Assembly (NCBI RefSeq): GCF_035634895.1
Contig: NZ_DASQCC010000214.1
Coordinates: 36,200-100,199 of the forward strand
From: Actinophytocola sp035634895
Lineage (GTDB): Bacteria; Actinomycetota; Actinomycetes; Mycobacteriales; Pseudonocardiaceae
Reading direction: 5' to 3'
DNA length: 64,000 bases
The stretch's first letter is position 1, and each line of letters begins with the position of its first letter. The notes beneath the pieces are model-generated. The model had not been told where the DNA came from. It was given only the letters and a program-made list of their open reading frames with translations, and did no database searches. Positions 57,318 through 64,000 of this stretch are shown one piece after another. Position numbers and translations under genes: made by a program.

Positions 57318-57734
57318 TCAGGCGGTGCGCGTGTCGTATGTCACGCGGTTGGCGAGTACGTCGTCCATGTTCGTCTCGGCCCAGGTCTTGACGGCGCGCA
57401 TCATGAGACGCAGTGAGAGGCCCAGGTCGGTCAGCTCGTAGGAGACCGTGACCGGCACGGTCGGCGTCGCGGTGCGGGTGACCAGGCCGTCGCGCTCCAG
57501 GGAGCGCAGGGTCTGGGTGAGCATCTTCTGGCTGACGCCGGCCAGCATCCGCGCCAGCTCCGAGTAGCGCAGCGCACGGGACTCACCGTCGCCATCGCCC
57601 AGTGCGCACAGGATAAGCGTGACCCACTTGTCGGAGATCCGGTCGAGCAGCTTGCGGCTGGGGCATGCCGCGAGAAAAGCGTCGTACTCAGCCTTGGTCC
57701 GCGCTCGCTTCTGGGCCGCCGTCGTCGTCGCCAT
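57318..57734 (-). CDS. HxlR-family regulator divergent from an aldo/keto reductase
   Basis: 138 residues. Cysteine near the N-terminus (FLAACPSRKLLDRISDKWVTLILCAL), recognition region RYSELARMLAGVSQKMLTQTLRSLERDGLV and the wing TPTVPVTVSYELT. It is a different paralogue from the one at 17.8 kb. The 109-base gap to the reductase gene contains a shared control region, so it probably regulates that gene in response to an electrophile or aldehyde. Confidence 0.85.
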   Translation of the reverse strand: MATTTAAQKRARTKAEYDAFLAACPSRKLLDRISDKWVTLILCALGDGDGESRALRYSELARMLAGVSQKMLTQTLRSLERDGLVTRTATPTVPVTVSYELTDLGLSLRLMMRAVKTWAETNMDDVLANRVTYDTRTA

Positions 57735-57843
57735 CGGGCACTCCTCTCACCTGCGGGTAGATTACGCACTCTGAGGTGCCTACTTCCCATTGGGATGTTA
57801 CCGGCCAATACTGAAGCAGGCACCAAACACGGAAGGCAGATAC

Positions 57844-58725
57844 TTGAACACCCTCTCCACGTCGCTTCCCGGCGGCACCCGGCCCCTGGGCGACCTGACC
57901 GTCACCCGGTTCGGCTACGGCGCCATGCAGCTCGCCGGCCCCGGAGTCATGGGTCCGCCCGCCGATCGCGACGGCGCACTCGCCGTCCTCCGCGAGGTCG
58001 TCGAGCTCGGCATCACCCACATCGACACCGCCGACGCCTACGGGCCGCGTGTCACCAACCAGCTGATCCGCGAGGCGCTGCACCCCTACCCCGAGTCGCT
58101 GCACATCGTGACCAAGGTCGGCGCGACCCGTGACCAGCAGGGCGGCTGGCCCCCGGCACGAAAGCCCGACGACCTGCGCCGCGCCGTCCACGAGAACCTG
58201 GAAACCCTCAGCCTCGAGGTGCTCGACCTGGTCAACCTCCGGCTCGGCAACGCCCAGGGACCCCAGCCCGAGCCGATCGCCGAGGCGTTCGAGGCCCTCG
58301 TGGAACTCCAGCGACAGGGCCTGATCCGGCACCTCGGGGTCAGCAACGCGACAGCGGACCAGGTCGCCGAGGCCCAGGCGATCGCGCCGATCGCGTGCGT
58401 GCAGAACATGTACAACCTCGCCTACCGCGCCGACGACGCGCTGATCGACAGGCTCGCCGAAGAGGGCGTCGCCTACGTGCCCTTCTTCCCGCTCGGCGGC
58501 TTCAGCCCACTGCAGTCCTCGGCACTGTCGGCCGTGGCCGCCCGGCTGGACGCGACACCGATGTCGGTCGCCCTGGCCTGGCTGCTGCGGCGGTCGCCGA
58601 ACATCCTGCTGATTCCCGGCACCTCATCGGTGGCGCACCTGCGCGAGAACGCCGCCGGCGCGGGACTCACACTCACCGGCGAGGACCTCGCTGAGCTGGA
58701 CGAGATCGGTCACCAGCGGGGCTGA
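57844..58725 (+). CDS. Aldo/keto reductase
   Basis: 293 residues from TTG 57844, chosen for GGAAGG seven bases upstream. TIM-barrel AKR: the DTADAYG block with Asp and Tyr, the lysine in HIVTKVG, then LDLVNLRLGN where the usual His/Asp segment lies, LGVSN, and the C-terminal NADPH site LLIPGTSSVAHLRENA. It reduces aldehydes or ketones with NADPH in the cytosol. Substrate unknown. Confidence 0.85.
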   Translation: MNTLSTSLPGGTRPLGDLTVTRFGYGAMQLAGPGVMGPPADRDGALAVLREVVELGITHIDTADAYGPRVTNQLIREALHPYPESLHIVTKVGATRDQQGGWPPARKPDDLRRAVHENLETLSLEVLDLVNLRLGNAQGPQPEPIAEAFEALVELQRQGLIRHLGVSNATADQVAEAQAIAPIACVQNMYNLAYRADDALIDRLAEEGVAYVPFFPLGGFSPLQSSALSAVAARLDATPMSVALAWLLRRSPNILLIPGTSSVAHLRENAAGAGLTLTGEDLAELDEIGHQRG

Positions 58726-58733
58726 CCCACGGA

Positions 58734-59633
58734 TCACCGCGCTCGCTTCGACCGGCGCCGCGATCGTGCTGGTTGCCCGGTCCGGGCGAGGTCGCGGGCA
58801 CGCTTGGTCATCGCCTCGACCCGGGCCGTCAGACCGTCGGACGGCTCCTCGCCGGTCAGGTCGGTGGCCAGTTCGGCGTAGGCGGCCGCCAGCTTCCGCG
58901 ACCCGTCGGTCGGGTGTCGGTCCAGCTCGATGATCAGCCCGGCCAGCACGGCGACCTTCGCGTTCAGTGACGCGCGGGCGTCCGACACGGCCTCGTCGTC
59001 GCCCCGCCGACGCGCGGCGAGCGTGCCGAGGCGGCGGCTGGCCAGGAACATGGTCGCCGCACCCCCGAGGACCGCCAGCACGGCCGCGCCGGCGAGCAGG
59101 TACCGGGGGAGGGACGCCTCGATGGTGCGGGGTCCGTCGGGCACGGAGCCGGACTTCACGAGCGCGTCGTAGTTCACGGCGAGGATCTTCACCGCCTCGA
59201 GTGGACGGTCGGCGAACTGGTCGGCGCCCTGCGCGATGACGTTCTCCGAGACGAACGCCTTGCCGAAGTTCTCGCCGTCGATGTCGGAGCCGGCGAACTG
59301 CGAGCAGCCGTAGTGGTCGAGCTCGTCGTCGCCGACGGTGAAGAACATGACCAGGGTGCCGGCGGCCGCGTCCGCGACGTCGTCGCAGGCGTCGCCGAAG
59401 TCGGCGCCCTGGTCGAGGAACACCACGACGAGCCTGCGGTTGCCGATGACCCGCTCCGCCGCGGCCACGTCGAGGTCGGTGCCGGGTGCCGCGTACACGG
59501 AGGACACCCGCACCTGTCTGGCGACCGGGCCGTCGAAGATGCCGGCCGACCACGTGGCCCACCCGGCGAGCACCAGCAGGCCGACGACGGCGACGCCGAA
59601 CGGTGTGGCGAGGAACCGGGTCAGCCGCGCCAT
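58734..59633 (-). CDS. Two-helix membrane protein, third gene of a small operon
   Basis: 299 residues from ATG 59633. N-terminal membrane segment (PFGVAVVGLLVLAGWATWSAG), an external domain (about 40-170; VVVFLDQGADFGDACDDVADAA) and a second segment (YLLAGAAVLAVLGGAATMFLA). A basic, helical cytoplasmic tail ends in RSRRRSKRAR. Unrecognised. The start overlaps the preceding gene by 13 bases, so the three genes from 61250 to 58734 are co-translated. Confidence 0.6.
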   Translation of the reverse strand: MARLTRFLATPFGVAVVGLLVLAGWATWSAGIFDGPVARQVRVSSVYAAPGTDLDVAAAERVIGNRRLVVVFLDQGADFGDACDDVADAAAGTLVMFFTVGDDELDHYGCSQFAGSDIDGENFGKAFVSENVIAQGADQFADRPLEAVKILAVNYDALVKSGSVPDGPRTIEASLPRYLLAGAAVLAVLGGAATMFLASRRLGTLAARRRGDDEAVSDARASLNAKVAVLAGLIIELDRHPTDGSRKLAAAYAELATDLTGEEPSDGLTARVEAMTKRARDLARTGQPARSRRRSKRAR

Positions 59634-60952
59634 GCGACACCACCCGCTAAGTAGTTCGCCGGCCGGTACTCGGCGCGCCCGAGGCCGCGGGCCACGGTGT
59701 CCAGGTCGCGTTGGGCGTCGGTGAGGAGCGCGGCGACGTGCCGGTCGGGCAGGTCCTCGGTCAGGGCGGACCGGGCGGCCTGGAGCTTGCCCAGTGCGCG
59801 GGTGAGGGCCGGGGCGTGGGACAGCGCGGACAGTTCGATCGCGAGTGTGGTCAGCCCGGCGAGGCGTCCGGGTGGGGTGCGCGGCAGTCTGCGCGGTCCG
59901 AGGACGGAACGGACCGACAGCACGAGGAACCCCACCACGCACGCGACGAACAGCCACGGCAGCGCGGGCAGGGCGACGCGCAGCGGGTCGATCGGCTGGT
60001 ACGGCAGCGGCCGGTCGAACAGCCCGGCGTAGCGGACGTTGGTGACCTGGTTGAGGTAGGTGCCGAGGACGTTGGCCTGTGGGTAGGCGTAGGTGCTGAT
60101 CCGGTCGCCGAAGCGGCCGTAGAAACCCGCGCTGGCCACGTCGGAGAACTCGCTCGCGCGTGGGCCGTGGTATTCGACCCAGTTGCCGTACATGACGAGG
60201 ATCGGCTTGCCGGGGAACAGCTTCGCGAGCGCCGGGCCGTACTCGGGCGCGGGTTGCCCGAACGGTTGCCGCGGGAACGCGGCCACGAGCGGTTGTTGGC
60301 CGCCGAACGCCTCGGTGTCGGGCACCTTCCGGAGGGTGGCCCCGTCGGCGAGGTGGGGACGGCCGGCACGCAGGTCGTTCGCGACCGGGTCGAGCTCCGC
60401 GGCGGTGGGTGCGCGCCAGGAGAACGTGGTGACGTTCCGCGGGTCGGGCTGGTCGCGTTCGGTCGCGACGAGGGTGAGCAGGAGGCTGGTGACGTCGCCG
60501 GTGACGAACGTGGTGCGCCACTCGGCGAGCCTGTCGGGCGTGACCTGGTAGGTGGTGCCGGAGGTCTCGGTGCCGACGATGCGGATCGTGGCGTTCTCCA
60601 CCTTGCGGAGCTGGTCGCGCTGCTTGTCGCTCAGGCCGGGTGGGGCGACGAGGATGCGGATGTCGGCGTCGCCGATGGCCTTGGTGACGCGCTGCTCGTC
60701 CCAGTCGGCGGTCGCGCCGGGGAGGCGGACGACCGGGTCCTGGTCAAGCATGTCGGTCAGCTCGGCGACCGACGGAAGGGTGGCGTCGGTCAGCTCGCCC
60801 GCGGAGCCCTCGGTGACGGTGTCCCGTGCGGACGGTGCCTGGGCGTAGCTGACGTCGACGTCGCCCTGGCTCTGGGAGACGAGGAACACGGCGACGAACG
60901 CGACCGCGGCGGACAGGAAGGCCCAGCGGAGCCAGGGCAAGCGCTCATTCAC
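59621..60952 (-). CDS. Membrane-anchored protein of unknown function, second gene of the operon
   Basis: 443 residues. N-terminal anchor or signal (RWAFLSAAVAFVAVFLVSQ), a large external domain (about 40-320; ADIRILVAPPGLSDKQRDQLRKVE), a second membrane segment (ALPWLFVACVVGFLVLSVRS) and a helical cytoplasmic end (LAIELSALSHAPALTRALGKLQAAR). Probably works with its two neighbours in one envelope complex. No family recognised. Confidence 0.6.
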   Translation of the reverse strand: MNERLPWLRWAFLSAAVAFVAVFLVSQSQGDVDVSYAQAPSARDTVTEGSAGELTDATLPSVAELTDMLDQDPVVRLPGATADWDEQRVTKAIGDADIRILVAPPGLSDKQRDQLRKVENATIRIVGTETSGTTYQVTPDRLAEWRTTFVTGDVTSLLLTLVATERDQPDPRNVTTFSWRAPTAAELDPVANDLRAGRPHLADGATLRKVPDTEAFGGQQPLVAAFPRQPFGQPAPEYGPALAKLFPGKPILVMYGNWVEYHGPRASEFSDVASAGFYGRFGDRISTYAYPQANVLGTYLNQVTNVRYAGLFDRPLPYQPIDPLRVALPALPWLFVACVVGFLVLSVRSVLGPRRLPRTPPGRLAGLTTLAIELSALSHAPALTRALGKLQAARSALTEDLPDRHVAALLTDAQRDLDTVARGLGRAEYRPANYLAGGVAWRG

Positions 60953-61250
60953 CGGTCACCTCCCGGTAGAGGCGGTCGGCCCGGGTGGCGCAGTCGGTGG
61001 CCTCCTCGGCGGCGGTGGCGCCGCGGCCGCTCGCGGCGAGCAGCTCGGCACGGTCGAGCAGCTCGTCGGCGAGCGGGAGGGCCCGCGGCGCGGCGTCGCG
61101 GCTGACGGTCGCACTGTCGATGGCGGCGTGTGCCGCCGACCAGGCGGTGCGGCCGCTGGTGGCCCTGGCGCGGGCGCGTGGCAGGTACGTGGCCGCGAAC
61201 CCCGTCGCGACCAGCACCAACGCACCGACAACCCACACCAACCAGCTCAC
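60945..61250 (-). CDS. Small membrane protein, first gene of the operon
   Basis: 101 residues from GTG 61250; ATG 61283 is an alternative. One hydrophobic segment (WLVWVVGALVLVATGFAATYL) followed by an Ala-rich helical tail. It overlaps the next gene by eight bases. Function unknown. Confidence 0.5.
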   Translation of the reverse strand: MSWLVWVVGALVLVATGFAATYLPRARARATSGRTAWSAAHAAIDSATVSRDAAPRALPLADELLDRAELLAASGRGATAAEEATDCATRADRLYREVTGE

Positions 61251-61801
61251 GGTGCCCGATTGTGCCTGACGGCACGCGGACATAGTCGCTGGTTGGCGCG
61301 TCGGGGGAGTGACCTCGCACACGAACGGGCCGTCGTCCACTTGCGACCACAGTCAGGTCCATGGCTGTCTGAGCGACCCGCGCCGGCGCGCGGAAGTGCA
61401 CCGGGTCGGACTTCCGCACTCGCCGACAATGGTGTGGACATTCAGGACAGATGTCACCCGGAAAGGGTGATTCGCATGCCTTCGCCGAGATTCCCGGCCA
61501 CGAGAACCATAAGGTCGACCGGGGTCAGGCCGGCGATTCGTGGCGACGTCACCCGAATGGTGCCTCGCCGCGTCAACGGTGGGCGCCCGCCGGTAAGGTC
61601 CGTCGCGGCCCGGCGGCAGCGCCGACCACGGCAAGCGTTTTTCGGGCAATGCATTCGACCGGCGCGACCCGAATGTTGGAAACTAAAGGAGCTGTACACT
61701 TCCGAGGGAATTTCTTTCCGGAAGTCAGCGCTGTGCACATCTCGTCCCTATCGTCAGTCTTTGCTCTCATCAGATAGTCGGGGACAACGCATTGGGGACC
61801 C
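61251..61801. other. Intergenic region before the surface-protein gene
   Basis: About 550 bases with no supported gene. A small hairpin ACTTCCG / CGGAAGT (61698-61704, 61719-61725) lies in the probable leader of the next gene. Confidence 0.4.
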
Positions 61802-64000
61802 ATGAACACTCGAAGGATTCAGCCGTGGTCCGGCGCGTTTGAACGACCACGTGGCCGAACGCTCGCAGGCCTCGCACTGGCCGCCGGTCTCGTCCTCGCG
61901 ACCGCTGCTCCGGCGCTCGCCGGCGAGGTGCCGTCCGCCGCGACCCCGACCCAGGTCAGCTCCGCCGCACCGGCGACGACGAGTACCCCGACGAGTACCC
62001 CGACGAGTACTCAGACGACGACCACCTCCGCCAAGCCTTCGACGCCAGGGCAGTCCCCGACCTCGACCGTCGATCCGACGTCCGAGGCGCCCAGTTCCAC
62101 GTCGGCCGGCGCATCCGCTGCCGAGGCCCCCGCGGCCACACCGGACACGAAGACCGAGCCGGCGGCACCTCCGCGAGCCGCACGGGCCGAGGCGGCCGTC
62201 GCGGCCTCGGTGGACCTCGGGGTCACGCAGTTCGCACCCGAGGCCGCGGCGGCGGGCTCGCCGATCGCCTGGATGGTCACCGTCACCAACGGCGGCCCCG
62301 GTGACGCCAGCTCGTACACGCTGACCGACATTGTCCCGGCCGGGGTGACCGGTGTCTCGAGCGCCGCGGTCGGCTGCTCGACCGTCGGCAACACCGTGAC
62401 CTGCACCGGCGGTCCGCTCGCCGCCGGTGCCAGCTCCAGCGTGACCATCACCGGCACGACCCCGTCGCCGTTCACGTTCCCCCTGGCCAACTCCGCCACG
62501 GTGGCGGCAGGCGCCGGTGACGTGGACGCGAACGCCGGCAACAACACGAGCACCGTCGTGACCACCACGGCCGTCCCAGCCCCGTCGCTGGGGGTGGTCA
62601 CGGTGGCCACGCTCCAGGACACCAACGCCAACGGCGTCGGTGACCTCGGCGAGTCGATCAGGTTCACGGCCACCGTGAGCAACACGGGCAACGTGACGCT
62701 GTTCGGCCTGCAGGTACGCCACGACGGCACCCTGGTCACCTGCGCGGACACGGTGCTCTCACTCGACGAGAGCACGACGTGCACGGTGCCCGACCATGTC
62801 ATCACGTCGGCGGAGGTCACGGCGGGCGAGGTCGTGACGATCACGACGGCGACCGCGATCGCGCCCTCCGGCGCCACGGTGACGGCACCGGTGTCGCGCA
62901 CCAACACGCCCATATACCAGCCGAACCCCCGGATCGTCCTGGTGAAGGAGGCCGACCTCAACGACAGCAACGCCAACAACGTCGCGGACCTCGGTGAGAC
63001 CATCGACTACACGTTCACCGTCACCAACGTCGGCAACGTGCCGCTGTCCACCCTCGTCGTCGTCGACCCGTCCCTCGGCGGGGTCACCTGCCCGCAGACC
63101 TCGCTGGCAGTGCAGGAGATCGTGGTCTGCACCTCGGACGCACCGCACGTGACGTCGGAGCAGGACGTCGCCGACCGGCAGGTGGTCAACTCGGCGTTCG
63201 CGCGGGCGAAGTCACCGTGTTGTGCCGCCGTCATGTCAGAGGTGTCCGTGGTCAACACCCCCACCGTCATCGACGTGCCCGGGATCGCGCTCGACAAGCG
63301 GGTGGAGCTCGTCGACGCCAACGCCAACGGCGTCGCGGATCTCGGCGAGCAGATCAAGTGGACGTTCCTGGTGGTCAACAACGGCAGCGTCCCACTGACC
63401 GGCGTGGCGGTCGACGACCCGACAGCCGGCCCGGTGACGTGCCCCACGACCACGCTGGCCGTGCAGGAGGCCACCGTGTGTGTGGCGGACACGCCATACG
63501 TCGTGACCGAGGCGGACATCCTCGCCGGCGAGGTCACCAACACCGCGGTCGCGACGGGCGACACCTCCCCGGGAGGTCAGCCCGTCGTCTCGAACCCCGA
63601 CTCCACGGTCACGCCGACCGCGGCACCCGCCCCGGCACTGACCCTGACGAAGGTGGCCGTCCTCAACGACGAGGACGGGGACGACCTGGCCGATCCGGAC
63701 GAGACGATCGACTACACGTTCGTGCTCACCAACACGGGCAACCTGACGTTGACCGACGTCGCGGTGGACGATCCGAAGGTCGGACCGGTCACCTGCCCGG
63801 TGACGACACTGGCGCCGGGTGAGTCCGTGACGTGCACCGCGGCGCCGTACACGGTGACCGAGGACGACATCGACGCCGGCATCGTCCGCAACGTCGCCGT
63901 CGGCTCCGGGCAACCGGGTGGCGGGGGTGAGTCCGTGGTCACCCCGCCGGCGACCGCGGAGGTCCCGGTCGACGAGGGCGGCAGCGGTGGTGGCGGCGCG
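61802..64000 (+). CDS. Large secreted or surface repeat protein (DUF11/CARDB-like), cut by the window end
   Basis: An open frame of 733 codons from ATG 61802 without a stop. Signal peptide (RTLAGLALAAGLVLATAAPALA, cleavage about residue 40), a Ser/Thr/Pro stalk (about 45-125), then a DUF11-type domain (VDLGVTQFAPEAAAAGSPIAWMVTVTN) and four repeats of about 110-120 residues. Each later repeat opens with a Ca-loop-like motif (DTNANGVGDLGE, DSNANNVADLGE, DANANGVADLGE, DEDGDDLADPDE) and continues IDYTFTVTNTGNxxLTxxxVxDPxxGxVTCPxTxLA. It is likely an envelope or adhesion protein. The Gly/Ser run at the end (GGSGGGG) may precede a C-terminal anchor beyond the window. Confidence 0.8.
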   Translation, partial: MNTRRIQPWSGAFERPRGRTLAGLALAAGLVLATAAPALAGEVPSAATPTQVSSAAPATTSTPTSTPTSTQTTTTSAKPSTPGQSPTSTVDPTSEAPSSTSAGASAAEAPAATPDTKTEPAAPPRAARAEAAVAASVDLGVTQFAPEAAAAGSPIAWMVTVTNGGPGDASSYTLTDIVPAGVTGVSSAAVGCSTVGNTVTCTGGPLAAGASSSVTITGTTPSPFTFPLANSATVAAGAGDVDANAGNNTSTVVTTTAVPAPSLGVVTVATLQDTNANGVGDLGESIRFTATVSNTGNVTLFGLQVRHDGTLVTCADTVLSLDESTTCTVPDHVITSAEVTAGEVVTITTATAIAPSGATVTAPVSRTNTPIYQPNPRIVLVKEADLNDSNANNVADLGETIDYTFTVTNVGNVPLSTLVVVDPSLGGVTCPQTSLAVQEIVVCTSDAPHVTSEQDVADRQVVNSAFARAKSPCCAAVMSEVSVVNTPTVIDVPGIALDKRVELVDANANGVADLGEQIKWTFLVVNNGSVPLTGVAVDDPTAGPVTCPTTTLAVQEATVCVADTPYVVTEADILAGEVTNTAVATGDTSPGGQPVVSNPDSTVTPTAAPAPALTLTKVAVLNDEDGDDLADPDETIDYTFVLTNTGNLTLTDVAVDDPKVGPVTCPVTTLAPGESVTCTAAPYTVTEDDIDAGIVRNVAVGSGQPGGGGESVVTPPATAEVPVDEGGSGGGGA

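Overview
The window is high-GC DNA from an actinomycete. The AHBA/ansamycin genes, the 25-residue ribosomal protein bL37 and the SARP and LAL regulators all fit this. The Pseudonocardiales are my best guess at order level, by general resemblance only. At its core (about 10.7-51.2 kb) lies what looks like a complete, unusually small ansamycin gene cluster. It is flanked on the left by a worn-out integrated element and on the right by ordinary accessory and housekeeping genes with several broken ones.

Left flank (1-10.7 kb). Positions 36-80 are the 3' half of a tRNA-Glu(CUC) without its 5' half, followed by a frameshifted tyrosine integrase, as expected at an attachment site. IS630 and IS30 remnants, an RHS/PA14 polymorphic-toxin protein with a small PH-domain membrane protein behind it, an HTH/coiled-coil/Z1 pseudogene, and further integrase pieces (one set inverted) at 10.1-10.7 kb make this a decayed mobile island.

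Ansamycin cluster (10.7-51.2 kb). All AHBA functions are present: rifN-, rifI-, rifH-, rifG-, rifJ- and rifK-like genes, plus one gene that fuses the RifL oxidoreductase to the RifM phosphatase. Three PKS genes encode a CoA-ligase/adenylation loading module and only four extension modules. Their predicted extenders are methylmalonyl, methylmalonyl, malonyl and malonyl, and their processing domains are KR; DH-KR; DH-KR with an altered DH motif; and none. A RifF-type amide synthase (Cys73/His111/Asp126) and a Rif-Orf19-type flavin monooxygenase follow in a tightly coupled operon. The expected product is an AHBA-primed pentaketide macrolactam, far shorter than rifamycin or geldanamycin and of the size class of the pentaketide ansamycins already described. 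A MFS exporter, a SARP-ATPase regulator, a LAL/LuxR regulator and a HxlR regulator complete the locus. A short protein resembling the C-terminal domain of lantibiotic/thiopeptide dehydratases is translationally coupled to rifG. It is the least expected member and the best candidate for unrecognised chemistry.

Regulation. Four cluster promoters (rifN, pksA, rifH, rifK) carry a shared pair of AGGGG boxes 10-12 bp apart, all in the direction of transcription and about 10-12 bp before a plausible -10. This is the layout of SARP sites. Four consecutive perfect hairpins separate the PKS operon from the convergent exporter gene.

Right flank (51.2-64 kb). A secreted serine hydrolase, a YdeI-like protein, bL37, TetR and HxlR regulators, an aldo/keto reductase, a three-gene membrane operon, and the start of a large secreted repeat protein that runs off the window. 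Frameshifted remnants (an unidentified gene, an AraC regulator and others) lie between them.
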